This document shows positions 7,767 through 15,818 of a stretch of DNA of 40,263 nt, in pieces. Position numbers and translations under genes: made by a program. The notes under the pieces are model-generated. The model was given only the letters and a program-made list of their open reading frames with translations. It made no database searches and was not told the DNA's origin. The first letter of the stretch is position 1. The number at the start of each line of letters is the position of its first letter. The DNA is from Pseudomonas fluorescens (GTDB lineage: Bacteria; Pseudomonadota; Gammaproteobacteria; Pseudomonadales; Pseudomonadaceae): assembly GCF_902497895.1 (NCBI RefSeq), contig NZ_CABVHQ010000054.1:1-40263 (forward strand). The letters are read 5' to 3'.

Positions 7767-7792
7767 CGAAGGCGGCCGATTGGCCGCCTTCG
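7767..7792 (-). terminator. Terminator of mlaA
   Basis: CGAAGGCGGCC (7767-7777) pairs perfectly with GGCCGCCTTCG (7782-7792). On the minus strand the hairpin is followed by GTGTTTTTG, and it lies just after the mlaA stop at 7811. Confidence 0.88.
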
Positions 7793-7810
7793 TTGTTGGC
7801 AGGATCAGAT

Positions 7811-8500
7811 TTAAAAGTCGTCTTCTACCTGACCGTCCTTGACCTTGAATTCGCGGTTCTGCAGGTAGGCATTGCGAATAAAAACGTACTTGTCGCCGCT
7901 GATCAGCTTCTCGCTCGACAACAGGCTGGCACGAGTGTCGATGATATCCAGGCCGAATCCCACATTCCGCGTAGGGATGTGATTGATGTAACGGTAGGGT
8001 TCGGTGAAGCTGTCCACGTACTTGGAAGGTGCGTCACGCAAGGTACTTGGGCCCAGGAATGGCAGCATGACGTACGGACCGCTGCCCGTGCCCCAGTAGC
8101 CGAGGGTCTGACCGAAGTCTTCGTCGTTGCGCTGCAGGCCCATTTTGGTCCCGACGTCGAAGAAACCGAAGAGACCGAAGGTGGTGTTGAACATCAGGCG
8201 AGCGGTGTCGATTCCCGCTGCCCGGGGTTTGGCCTGCAACACATCGTTGGCCAGGTTGCCGACATCACCTGCGTTGCGGAACATGTTGTGGATGCCGTCT
8301 TCAAGAAACTGCGGAGTGACCGCCTGATAGCCTTGCGCCAGGGGTTTCAGGGCATAGGTATCCAGCAGATCGTTGAAGCGAAAAATCGGCCGATTGAGAC
8401 TTTCCCAAGGATCTTCTTCCGTTGCTGCCTGGGCAACAAACGGAGCCAGCATGAGGCTGGCACACACAAATAAATGAGCTAGACGATTGCTCCAGCGCAT
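7811..8500 (-). CDS. mlaA: MlaA (VacJ), outer-membrane phospholipid-removal protein
   Basis: MlaA sits in the inner leaflet of the outer membrane with a porin and passes mislocalised phospholipids to periplasmic MlaC. The start at ATG 8500 (229 residues) has AAGGAG nine to twelve bases upstream; the frame is open further back without homology. Residues 1-24 are a signal peptide ending ...FVAQA, then ATEEDPWESLNRPIFRFNDLLD, the family hallmark. FLEDGIHNMFRNAGDVGNLANDVL and GYWGTGSGPYVMLPFLGPS are also typical. There is no acceptable lipobox (the only early Cys is preceded by Val), so it is probably not a lipoprotein, unlike E. coli MlaA. Confidence 0.94.
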   Translation of the reverse strand: MRWSNRLAHLFVCASLMLAPFVAQAATEEDPWESLNRPIFRFNDLLDTYALKPLAQGYQAVTPQFLEDGIHNMFRNAGDVGNLANDVLQAKPRAAGIDTARLMFNTTFGLFGFFDVGTKMGLQRNDEDFGQTLGYWGTGSGPYVMLPFLGPSTLRDAPSKYVDSFTEPYRYINHIPTRNVGFGLDIIDTRASLLSSEKLISGDKYVFIRNAYLQNREFKVKDGQVEDDF

Positions 8501-8691
8501 AAGCAGAAACTCCTTGGTTTGTTCTGTCGCGAGGGCCAGGCCTTGCGTTAAGCGCGCTAGTATAAGACGAATCAGCTCTATTACGCAGCCTTCCACGCGG
8601 CAGCCCTGTACTTGCCTTGGCCCTTCACACCGCTGTCACTCAACTGTCATCGGCGACGACTAGCCTCGGAGGCTATTTCAGGGACGTTCAT

Positions 8692-9318
8692 ATGCCGCAC
8701 GCCGAAGCCTTGCCCGTAGCCGCTCCAGCCCTGACCGCCGTGCTTTTCGGGCTCAGCGGCTGCCTGGTCGATTTCGGCGCCCGAACGCGCCAGCACAATC
8801 CCGATCAACCGCCCCACCAGCCCGCCAATGCCACGCCGGGCGCGCTGGACATCCTGCATAGCTTGCACTGCCAGGGCATCCCCTGCGCCTGGCTGGATGA
8901 ACTGCCAGCGGGGGTCAGCCACGATCTGGCGGCCTCGCTGCCGGACTGGATCAAACCCGCCCGCAACGCCGAAACCAGCCGCCAATGGCCGGCACCGAAT
9001 GCCTGCTGGCAGGCGCTGATGGCGCTGAATGTCGATCGCCTGGATGGCTGCGTGCTGGTCAGCGGTGAACCACGCCTGCTACAGGCCGGCCTCAACGCCG
9101 GGCTGTGGACCATCGGTCTGGCCTCCTGCGGCTCGCTGTGCGGGCTGGCACCCAGCGAATGGCAGGCGTTGAGCCAGCAAGCGCGCGAGCACAAACGCGG
9201 CAAGGCGACCCTGCAACTGTTCGGTCTCGGGGTGCATTCGGTGATCGATCATCTGGGCGAACTCGGCAATTGCCTGGCAGATATCAGTCTGCGGCGTCTC
9301 AAGGGTGAAAAACCTTGA
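8692..9318 (+). CDS. HAD-like, phosphonatase-related protein lacking catalytic aspartates
   Basis: The fold is recognisable from phosphonoacetaldehyde hydrolase (PhnX): VLFGLSGCLVDFG aligns with the PhnX nucleophile motif (DWAGTxVDFG), and QAGLNAGLWTIGL aligns with the region just after motif IV. Two key positions differ. The nucleophile Asp of motif I is Gly here (FGLSG), and the GD of motif IV reads SGEP. The cap region is also short. I infer a non-enzymatic HAD-like protein of unknown role. The start is ATG 8692 (208 residues), preceded by AGGGAC; the frame extends to 8617 without homology. It lies between mlaA and a DUF4404 gene, as I recall for P. aeruginosa. Confidence 0.72.
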   Translation: MPHAEALPVAAPALTAVLFGLSGCLVDFGARTRQHNPDQPPHQPANATPGALDILHSLHCQGIPCAWLDELPAGVSHDLAASLPDWIKPARNAETSRQWPAPNACWQALMALNVDRLDGCVLVSGEPRLLQAGLNAGLWTIGLASCGSLCGLAPSEWQALSQQAREHKRGKATLQLFGLGVHSVIDHLGELGNCLADISLRRLKGEKP

Positions 9319-9431
9319 TTTGATCGAGATCATGCACTTGGCGATGGAGTGGATTACTCTAAGGTCAGGGAATGGATCTTTAACCTGCTGTAGTGGTCCA
9401 TCCCTGTGCCTATCAATAAAGGGAGAACGCC

Positions 9432-9695
9432 ATGCCTGCCCGCGACCTGCAAAAACAACTCGATACCCTGCGCGAGCAATTGGAGCAGAACCCACCGCTT
9501 TCGGAAGCAGAACGCGCCGACCTGCAATTGCTGATGCAGCAGATCGAACTCGAGATCGAAATCGAGAGAAAAACCCAGGACACCAGCCTGGCCGATGGCG
9601 TCAACCTCGCCGTAGAACGTTTCGAAGTCGACCATCCGGCGATTGCCGGCACCTTGCGCAATATCGTGATAGCGCTCGGTAATATGGGGATCTAA
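9432..9695 (+). CDS. DUF4404 family small protein
   Basis: An 87-residue, mostly helical and acidic protein: LQKQLDTLREQLEQNPPLS, then LLMQQIELEIEIE, ending in HPAIAGTLRNIVIALGNMGI. This matches DUF4404, a small family widespread in gammaproteobacteria with no assigned function. The heptad pattern over residues 5-50 suggests a coiled coil. There is no signal peptide or membrane segment. AAGGGAG lies eight bases before the ATG, and a strong terminator follows at 9709. Confidence 0.85.
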   Translation: MPARDLQKQLDTLREQLEQNPPLSEAERADLQLLMQQIELEIEIERKTQDTSLADGVNLAVERFEVDHPAIAGTLRNIVIALGNMGI

Positions 9696-9708
9696 GCCCC
9701 CCGAATAC

Positions 9709-9740
9709 AAAAGCCCCGCTCTTTGCAGCGGGGCTTTTTT
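9709..9740 (+). terminator. Terminator of the DUF4404 gene
   Basis: AAAAGCCCCGCT (9709-9720) and AGCGGGGCTTTT (9727-9738) form a perfect 12-bp stem with a 6-base loop, followed by more T residues. Confidence 0.93.
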
Positions 9741-9758
9741 GTTTTTGGAAGCAAGATC

Positions 9759-9860
9759 AAAAGATCGCAGCCTGCGGCAGCTCCTACGCCGACCGCGTAC
9801 ATCCGCAATCTTGGGGTAAACGCAAATCCCCGTAGGAGCTGCCGCAGGCTGCGATCTTTT
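9759..9860. repeat. REP pair (BIME) of the GATCGCAGCCTGCGGCAG type
   Basis: Two inverted copies of a REP hairpin, at about 9759-9786 and 9832-9860, are separated by 45 bases. The core GCAGCCTGCGGCAGCTCCTA is repeated in reverse orientation. The same pair recurs at 21226 and twice at 29816-30049. It lies between convergent genes. Confidence 0.92.
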
Positions 9861-9883
9861 AGGGGGACTACATTTTTCAGGCC

Positions 9884-10714
9884 TTACTGGCGAACCAACC
9901 TGAGGTTAGGCAACTCCACCGCCTCGGTGCTGCGATACGGGTTGATATCCAGACCACCCCGGCGCACGTAACGCGCAAACACCGTGAGTTTCTCCGGCTT
10001 GAGCAGGCGTTGCAGGTCGAGAAAGATCCGCTCCACGCACTGCTCGTGGAAGTCCGCGTGCTGACGGAAGCTCACCAGATAGGCCAACAGGCTGGCGTGA
10101 TCCAGCGCTGCGCCGCGGTATTCCACCGCAACGCTGCCCCAGTCCGGCTGGCCGGTCACCGGGCAATTGGATTTGAGCAGATGACTGTGCACGCTCTCCT
10201 CGATCACTCGCGACTCGTCGCAACGCAGCAACTCCGGGCGCGGCTGCGCATAATCGCTGACACTGACATCCAGCTCATCGATGCACACCCCCGGCAACCC
10301 GGCCACACCTTCAGCCTGGACCTCGCCCAGAGTGCGAATCCGCACGCCCACCGGCTTGCCCGCCGCTGCCGACAGGTCGGCCTGCAGGGTCGCTTCCAGG
10401 CTGTGACGATCAGCGAACGGCGTCTGGTTCAACGAGTTGAGGTACAGCTTGAAGGACTTCGACTCAATGATGTTCGGCGAATCCGCGGGAATGCTGAACT
10501 CGCCGATGGCCACCACCGGCTTGCCGGATGGCAGCAACCAGGACAGCTCGAAGCAGTTCCAGAAGTCCACGCCCTTGTATGGCAGGGTTTCGGCGCTCAA
10601 GCCCAGCTCGGCCCATTTCGCCGCGCGCGGGATCGGAAACAGCAGAGACGGGGTGTAGGTAGAAATGTATTCACTGGACTTGCCCAGCGGCGAATGTTCG
10701 GCTGCGGGATGCAT
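9884..10714 (-). CDS. queF: NADPH-dependent 7-cyano-7-deazaguanine reductase QueF (long type)
   Basis: QueF reduces the nitrile preQ0 to preQ1 in queuosine biosynthesis for tRNA. The 276-residue protein (from ATG 10714) is the two-domain type II form. The QueF substrate motif ESKSFKLY lies at 84-91, the nucleophile Cys184 in SNCPVTGQPDWG, and the catalytic Asp191 in the same stretch. RRGGLDINPYRS is the conserved C-terminal signature. An upstream in-frame ATG at 10744 would add ten residues, but 276 is the usual length. The DUF4404 gene is convergent, with a REP pair between. Confidence 0.96.
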   Translation of the reverse strand: MHPAAEHSPLGKSSEYISTYTPSLLFPIPRAAKWAELGLSAETLPYKGVDFWNCFELSWLLPSGKPVVAIGEFSIPADSPNIIESKSFKLYLNSLNQTPFADRHSLEATLQADLSAAAGKPVGVRIRTLGEVQAEGVAGLPGVCIDELDVSVSDYAQPRPELLRCDESRVIEESVHSHLLKSNCPVTGQPDWGSVAVEYRGAALDHASLLAYLVSFRQHADFHEQCVERIFLDLQRLLKPEKLTVFARYVRRGGLDINPYRSTEAVELPNLRLVRQ

Positions 10715-10783
10715 GGCGGGAACCTGACTAAATAAACCCGACAAGTCTATCAGCCTTTGCGCCCGCCTTTGAGTGCCAGGCGC

Positions 10784-11347
10784 TTACTGGCTGACGTTCA
10801 GCTTGCCGACCATGCCCGCCTGATAGTGGCCGGGGATGTTGCAGGCGAACTCCAGATTGCCGGCCTTGCTGAAAGTCCAGGTCAATTCAGCGGTTTTGCC
10901 CGGTTCCACCAGCACACTGTTGGGGTCGTCATGCTGCATGCTCGATCCATGCGCCATGCCGGCCTTGGAGCCGTGGCCCATTGCCGCGTGATCCATGGCG
11001 TCCGAGGATTTTGTTGCAGGCTTTATCGCGGTCGGGGTCAGCATGCCGCTCTGCTGCATTTGCAGCATCTCCTGCTGGTGCCGGGCATGCATCGCTGCAT
11101 CGCCCAGATTGAACTCGTGCAGCAGCTGGCCCTTGTTGATCAGCACAAAGCGCACCGTCTCACCGGCCTTGATCTCCAGCGACGTGGGGCTGAAGGTCAT
11201 GTCGCCCATCACCACCTCGACCGTGCGCGTAGCTTTCGCCGCCGGCGCCGGCGCGCCGAAGCTGTCGGTGTGTCCCGGCGACGCCCATATCGGAAAACTC
11301 AACAGCAGCAGACAACCGGCAAGCGCCAGTCGATTTCGCAAAAACAT
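10784..11347 (-). CDS. Periplasmic cupredoxin (plastocyanin/azurin-like copper protein)
   Basis: A signal peptide (about 1-23, ending ...FPIWA) is followed by a cupredoxin domain with type 1 copper ligands: His in GQLLHEFNL, then Cys, His and Met in FACNIPGHYQAGM. A Met/His-rich insertion (residues about 85-140, with MHARHQQEMLQMQQSGM, MDHAAMGHG and MQHDD) lies in the middle and could bind Cu(I). ATG 11347 has GGAG eight bases upstream; a GTG two codons earlier is too close to that site. It is divergent from copRS with a CopR-like box between, so copper induction is likely. It probably sequesters or delivers copper in the periplasm. Confidence 0.87.
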   Translation of the reverse strand: MFLRNRLALAGCLLLLSFPIWASPGHTDSFGAPAPAAKATRTVEVVMGDMTFSPTSLEIKAGETVRFVLINKGQLLHEFNLGDAAMHARHQQEMLQMQQSGMLTPTAIKPATKSSDAMDHAAMGHGSKAGMAHGSSMQHDDPNSVLVEPGKTAELTWTFSKAGNLEFACNIPGHYQAGMVGKLNVSQ

Positions 11348-11406
11348 AGTCACACTCCGCCAAGATCAGGTTCAGCCTGTGGGACACTCTAAACCCGCGC
11401 GGCTGC

Positions 11407-11420
11407 CAGTCAGCTGACTG
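11407..11420. promoter_or_regulatory. Perfect 14-bp palindrome in the copper intergenic region
   Basis: CAGTCAGCTGACTG is a perfect palindrome between the cupredoxin gene and copR, six bases from the CopR-like box. It is too short and T-poor for a terminator. A regulator binding site is possible, but its protein is unknown. Confidence 0.4.
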
Positions 11421-11425
11421 CTGGA

Positions 11426-11439
11426 TTACAACTTTGTCA
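11426..11439. promoter_or_regulatory. Candidate CopR (CusR-like) binding box
   Basis: TTACAACTTTGTCA has TTACA/TGTCA arms around four bases and resembles the TGACAnnnTTGTCA-type sites of CopR/CusR regulators. It lies midway between the divergent cupredoxin and copR genes, so one site could serve both. Confidence 0.55.
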
Positions 11440-11500
11440 GGTTGCGCCCCATCGCGACCGCCCAAGGTATAAAGCCCCGTCTGTTTGTCATGAGTCGCCC

Positions 11501-12181
11501 ATGAAACTGCTGATCGTCGAAGACCAACCGAAAACCGGACAATACCTGCGCCAGGGTCTGAGTGAAGCCGGTTTCAACGCCGAACTGGTGGCCGATGGCA
11601 CCACCGGCCAACACCTGGCGCTGACCGGCGATTACGCACTATTGATCCTCGATGTGATGCTGCCCGGGCGCGACGGCTGGCAGATTCTGCAAGCCGTGCG
11701 CAGCGCTGGCCTGGACATGCCGGTGCTGTTCCTGACTGCCCGCGATGCAGTGGAAGACCGGGTGCACGGCCTTGAACTGGGGGCCGACGACTACCTGGTC
11801 AAACCCTTCGCCTTTTCCGAACTGCTGGCCCGGGTGCGCAGCCTGTTGCGCCGCGGCAGCACCACGCCTCAGGAAACCAGCCTGCAACTGGCCGATTTGC
11901 GCCTGGACCTGATCCGCCGACGGGTCGAACGCGGTGGCCAGCGCATCGACCTGACCGCCAAGGAGTTCGCCTTGCTGGAAATGCTCTTGCGCCGCCAGGG
12001 TGAAGTACTGCCCAAGTCGCTGATTGCCTCGCAGGTCTGGGACATGAATTTCGACAGCGACACCAATGTCATCGAAGTGGCGATTCGCCGCTTGCGCCTG
12101 AAAATCGACGATGACTTCCCCAACAAATTGATTCATACCGTGCGCGGCATGGGCTACGTCCTTGAAGAGCGCCCGGTCTGA
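11501..12181 (+). CDS. copR: Copper-responsive response regulator CopR
   Basis: A 226-residue OmpR/PhoB-type regulator. The receiver domain (1-115) has MKLLIVEDQPK, phosphoacceptor Asp51 in LLILDVMLPGRDG, and the Lys in YLVKPFAFSELLAR. A winged helix follows (about 130-225: LTAKEFALLEMLLRRQGEVLPKS and DSDTNVIEVAIRRLRLKID, ending GMGYVLEER). IDLTAKEF and FDSDTNV are typical of the CopR/CusR heavy-metal branch. It overlaps copS by one base (TGATG). The neighbouring cupredoxin and a CopR-like box upstream support copper as the signal. Confidence 0.93.
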   Translation: MKLLIVEDQPKTGQYLRQGLSEAGFNAELVADGTTGQHLALTGDYALLILDVMLPGRDGWQILQAVRSAGLDMPVLFLTARDAVEDRVHGLELGADDYLVKPFAFSELLARVRSLLRRGSTTPQETSLQLADLRLDLIRRRVERGGQRIDLTAKEFALLEMLLRRQGEVLPKSLIASQVWDMNFDSDTNVIEVAIRRLRLKIDDDFPNKLIHTVRGMGYVLEERPV

Positions 12182-13542
12182 TGCGCCGGCTTTCTCTGAG
12201 CAGTCGCCTGGCGCTGCTGTTTGCCGCCTGTACCGCGCTGGTGTCGTTGCTGGCCGGCGTGCTCTTCAGTCGCGCCAGCGAAGGGCATTTCATCGAGCTC
12301 GACCAGCAACTGCTCGACAGCAAACTGATGGTCCTGCGCAGCGTTCTGCAAGGCGCCGACGACCCGGCCCGCTTCGCTGAACGCAAAGCCCGGTTGCAGG
12401 ATGAACTCAGCCACCAACCGGATCTGTCGCTGCGGGTCAGTGCAGCCAATGGCAGCGTCTGGTTCGACAGCTCAAGCGCCCTGCCCGCTGACTTGCCGAG
12501 CGAGTCCGGCCTGCATAGCCTGCACAGCAGCGGCACCGCCTACCGGGTCTACAGCGCCGCGCTGGAACCGGACAAACCAGGCGCCCCACAACTGACCTTG
12601 ATGCTCGATATCACGCATCACCAACACTTCCTGCAACGCATGCAGCATTTGATCTGGTTGACGGTTGGCCTGTCAGCGCTTGCCACCGCATTGCTCGGCG
12701 CCTGGGCGGCGCGCAGCGGTTTACTTCCGCTGCGGCGCATGAGTGAAGTCGCTGCCGGTGTGTCCGCCAGTTCGCTGACCCAGCGCCTGCCCGACGATCA
12801 GATGCCGGCCGAACTCGCTGAACTGGCCCAAGCCTTCAACGCCATGCTCGGGCGCCTCGACGACTCCTTTCAACGGCTCTCGGCCTTCTCCGCAGACATC
12901 GCCCATGAACTGCGCACACCGCTGTCCAACCTGCTGACCCACACCCAGGTCACCCTCACCCGTCCTCGGCCGCTGGAGGACTATCGCGAAGCGTTGCACA
13001 GCAACCTCGAAGAACTGCAATGGATGGCGCAACTGGTCAACGACATGCTGTATCTGGCCAAGGCCGATCATGGGCTGTTGATCCCCAAGCGTGAGCCTTT
13101 GGAGCTCGGAGACGAGGCGGACCTGCTGCTGGAGTTCTATGCACCGCTGGCCGAAGACGCCCGGATCAGCCTGACCCGCGAAGGCCGCGCGAGTTTTACC
13201 GGCGACCGCAGCATGCTGCGTCGCGCCCTCTCCAATCTGCTGGACAATGCGCTGCGGTTTACCCCGGCAGGTGGTGAGGTCGGAGTGCGGATTGTCGAGA
13301 CCACACAAGGCCTGAGCCTGAGCATCGAGAACAGTGGTGACGGGATTCCCGAGGCATTGCTACCGCGCTTGTTCGATCGCTTTTACCGCGCCGATCCGGC
13401 TCGCCGCGAAGGCAGCAGCGAACATGCGGGGCTGGGACTGGCGATTACCCAGTCGATCGTCCGCGCCCATGGCGGGAAAATTCGTTGTGAGTCGGAGCAT
13501 GGATGGACGCGGTTTGTGATTGAGTTGCCAAAGGTGGATTGA
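12181..13542 (+). CDS. copS: Heavy-metal sensor histidine kinase CopS
   Basis: A 453-residue membrane kinase. A first membrane helix (about 8-30) precedes a periplasmic sensing region of about 130 residues. A second helix (about 158-178) leads into HAMP (LPLRRMSEVAAGVSASSLTQRLP). The dimerisation and phosphotransfer domain has FSADIAHELRTPLSN with the phospho-accepting His242. The ATPase domain has N-box LSNLLDNALRF, G1 NSGDGIPEALL, F-box LFDRFYRADPAR and G2 GLGLAITQSI. The periplasmic part has scattered His residues but no obvious His/Met cluster. It is translationally coupled to copR. Confidence 0.93.
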   Translation: MRRLSLSSRLALLFAACTALVSLLAGVLFSRASEGHFIELDQQLLDSKLMVLRSVLQGADDPARFAERKARLQDELSHQPDLSLRVSAANGSVWFDSSSALPADLPSESGLHSLHSSGTAYRVYSAALEPDKPGAPQLTLMLDITHHQHFLQRMQHLIWLTVGLSALATALLGAWAARSGLLPLRRMSEVAAGVSASSLTQRLPDDQMPAELAELAQAFNAMLGRLDDSFQRLSAFSADIAHELRTPLSNLLTHTQVTLTRPRPLEDYREALHSNLEELQWMAQLVNDMLYLAKADHGLLIPKREPLELGDEADLLLEFYAPLAEDARISLTREGRASFTGDRSMLRRALSNLLDNALRFTPAGGEVGVRIVETTQGLSLSIENSGDGIPEALLPRLFDRFYRADPARREGSSEHAGLGLAITQSIVRAHGGKIRCESEHGWTRFVIELPKVD

Positions 13543-13543
13543 G

Positions 13544-13827
13544 GCCAGCAGCACCGGCCCTATCGCGAGCAAGCCCGCTCCCACATTAGATTTTCAGTGA
13601 ACATTTGATTTCTATACGACTGCGATCCCCTGTGGGAGCGGGCTTGCTCGCGAAAGCGGTATATCTGCTTACAAATGTCACATGCGCCAGCAGGACCGAC
13701 CCCATCGCGAGCAAGCCCGCTCCCACATTAGATTTTCAGTGAACACTTAATTTGTGTGCGACTGCGATCCAGTGTGGGAGCGAGCTTGCTCGCGATAGCG
13801 GTATACCTGCTTACGAATATCTCAGCG
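13544..13827. repeat. 142-bp tandem duplication carrying two REP pairs, running into the lolE 3' end
   Basis: Unit 1 (13544-13685) and unit 2 (13686-13827) align at a constant offset of 142 bases. Each holds an inverted pair of GTGGGAGCGGGCTTGCTCGCGA-type REP hairpins (near 13562/13631 and 13704/13773). Unit 2 ends inside lolE (stop at 13811). The matching end of unit 1 (13669-13685, TTACAAATGTCACATGC) is a decayed copy of that gene end. Confidence 0.85.
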
Positions 13828-15055
13828 CATCCGCCGGCTGGATTTTCGATGCGCGCCAGGCCGGGTAGACGGTGGCCAGGAAGCTCAGGACAAAACCCGC
13901 GGAGCAGATCAGCGCCACATCCACGCCTTGCAGCTCGGACGGCAGGTTGCTGACGAAGTACACGTCGGAACTGAAGATGTGCTGACCACTGACCCGTTCC
14001 AGCCAACCCACCAGTTCGCTGACATTCAGCGCCGCGATCACCCCGAGGATCCCGCCGATCAAGGTACCGACTATCCCGATTACCGTGCCCTGCACCATGA
14101 AGATCGCCATGATCTGCCCGGGAGTCGCGCCGATGGTGCGCAGGATCGCGATGTCCGCGCCCTTGTCGTTCACCACCATGATCAAGGTGGCGATGATGTT
14201 GAAGGCCGCCACGGCAACGATCATCAGCAACAGCAGGCCGATCATGGTCTTTTCCATCTTCATCGCGCTGAACAGGCTGCCCTGGGTGTGGGTCCAGTCA
14301 TCCGCCTTGTAATCGGCGCCCAGGCCACTGGCGATGTCGCTCGACACCTGTGGCGCGGCATACAGATCCTTCACCGCCAGGCGCACGCTTTGCACCTGGT
14401 TCGGTTGCCAATGCTGCATTTGCGCGGCATCGGCGAGGTGAATCAGCGCCATCGAACCATCGAGTTCGGCGCCGACCTTGAACACCCCGACCACATTCAG
14501 CCGCTGCATGCGCGGTGTGATGCCACCCGGTGCCGAGCTGATTTCCGGGACGATCAAGGTCAGTTTGTCGCCAACGTTCAAGCGGAAGCGCCGCGCGGTG
14601 ATCTCACCCAGCACCACCCCGAACTCGCCGGGTTTCAACGCATCCAGGCGACCCTGGACGATGTGCTTGGCGACGATCGAGACCTTGCCTTCCTGGGCCG
14701 GGTCGACGCCGCTGATCTGGATCGGCTGCATCGAACCCTTATAGGACAGCATGCCCTCCATCTCGGTGAATGGCACTGCGGCGGTCACTTCGGGATTTTT
14801 CATCGCGGCGGCGGCCACCGGCTGCCAATCATCGATCGGGTTGACGCCGACGATGGTCGCGTGGGGCACCATGCCGAGAATGCGCGAGCTCATTTCGCGC
14901 TGGAAGCCGTTCATCACCGACAGCACCACGATCATCGCCAGCACACCCAGGGCGAGGCCGATCATCGAGGTCATCGAGATGAACGAAACAAAGCGATTGC
15001 GGCGCTTGGCGCGGGTATAGCGCGTGCCGATAAAAATCGATAACGGTCTGAACAT
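13811..15055 (-). CDS. lolE: Lipoprotein-releasing ABC permease LolE (LolC/E family)
   Basis: One of two permeases that, with LolD, extract outer-membrane lipoproteins from the inner membrane and pass them to LolA. It has an N-terminal membrane helix after RYTRAKRRNRFVSFISMTSM, a large periplasmic domain (about 50-265) and three C-terminal helices (near 270, 320 and 375). It ends in the MacB/FtsX-type tail YPAWRASKIQPADALRYS. ATG 15055 gives 414 residues and matches the start of the paralogue; a GTG four codons earlier is possible. It is third in the operon lolC-lolD-lolE. Which permease deserves which letter is by position only. Its last codons lie in a tandem REP duplication. Confidence 0.9.
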   Translation of the reverse strand: MFRPLSIFIGTRYTRAKRRNRFVSFISMTSMIGLALGVLAMIVVLSVMNGFQREMSSRILGMVPHATIVGVNPIDDWQPVAAAAMKNPEVTAAVPFTEMEGMLSYKGSMQPIQISGVDPAQEGKVSIVAKHIVQGRLDALKPGEFGVVLGEITARRFRLNVGDKLTLIVPEISSAPGGITPRMQRLNVVGVFKVGAELDGSMALIHLADAAQMQHWQPNQVQSVRLAVKDLYAAPQVSSDIASGLGADYKADDWTHTQGSLFSAMKMEKTMIGLLLLMIVAVAAFNIIATLIMVVNDKGADIAILRTIGATPGQIMAIFMVQGTVIGIVGTLIGGILGVIAALNVSELVGWLERVSGQHIFSSDVYFVSNLPSELQGVDVALICSAGFVLSFLATVYPAWRASKIQPADALRYS

Positions 15056-15119
15056 TCGCTGGGGCACCGTATGAAAATAAAAGACCCGACACCTGAATCA
15101 AGCGCCGGGTTTCGGCCAA

Positions 15120-15818
15120 TCAGATGGGCGTCAGGAAACCTTCCTGCAGATGCAGGACGCGGTCCATCTGGCGGGCCAGGTTCATGTCGTGGGTCACCAC
15201 CAGGAACGCCGTGCGCATCGAGGTGCTGAGTTCCAGCATCAGATCCTGAATGCCTTGAGCGGTGTGGGAATCGAGGTTGCCGGTCGGCTCATCGAGCATC
15301 ACCAGCCCCGGGTTGTTGACCAGGGCCCGGGCGATTGCCACACGCTGGCGCTCGCCACCGGACAGCTCCGCCGGCTTGTGCTCCAGGCGATGGCCCAGCC
15401 CTACGCGCTCGAGCAAGGCCTGGGCCCGCTTGCGCGCTTCGGGAATTGCCGTGCGGCCGATCAACAGCGGCATGCAGACGTTTTCCAGGGCAGTGAATTC
15501 AGGCAGCAAGTGGTGAAACTGGTAGACGAAACCCAGCGAACGGTTGCGCAGCAGGCCCCGGGCCTTTTCGTTGAGGGCCGAGAGTTCTTCACCGGCCAGC
15601 CAGACACTGCCCGAGGACGGCGTATCGAGGCCGCCCAACAGGTTGAGCAAGGTACTTTTGCCCGAACCGGAAGTGCCGACGATCGCCACCCGCTCACCCG
15701 GATGCAACTCCAGTTGCAGGCCGGACAACACCACCACCGACTCCGGACCTTCCTCGTAGGATTTGCCCAGGTCGCGGCAGCTCAAGATTGCTTTTTCACT
15801 CATGCCCAACTCACTCAT
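15120..15818 (-). CDS. lolD: Lipoprotein-releasing ABC transporter ATPase LolD
   Basis: ATPase of the LolCDE exporter. Motifs are Walker A VGTSGSGKSTLL, Q-loop FVYQFHHLLPEFTALEN, signature LSGGERQRVAIARAL, Walker B LVMLDEPTGNLD and the switch His in VVTHDMN. FHHLLPEFTALENV is characteristic of LolD rather than other MacB-type ATPases. ATG 15818 (232 residues) overlaps the lolC stop by eight bases and has GGAGG nine bases upstream. A second ATG at 15803 (227 residues) is the other plausible start. The overlap points to translational coupling. Confidence 0.94.
   Translation of the reverse strand: MSELGMSEKAILSCRDLGKSYEEGPESVVVLSGLQLELHPGERVAIVGTSGSGKSTLLNLLGGLDTPSSGSVWLAGEELSALNEKARGLLRNRSLGFVYQFHHLLPEFTALENVCMPLLIGRTAIPEARKRAQALLERVGLGHRLEHKPAELSGGERQRVAIARALVNNPGLVMLDEPTGNLDSHTAQGIQDLMLELSTSMRTAFLVVTHDMNLARQMDRVLHLQEGFLTPI

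Noticed and set aside
7639..7842. Small open frame between rssB and mlaA
   Set aside because: It has no ribosome site, runs through the mlaA terminator hairpin and ends inside mlaA.
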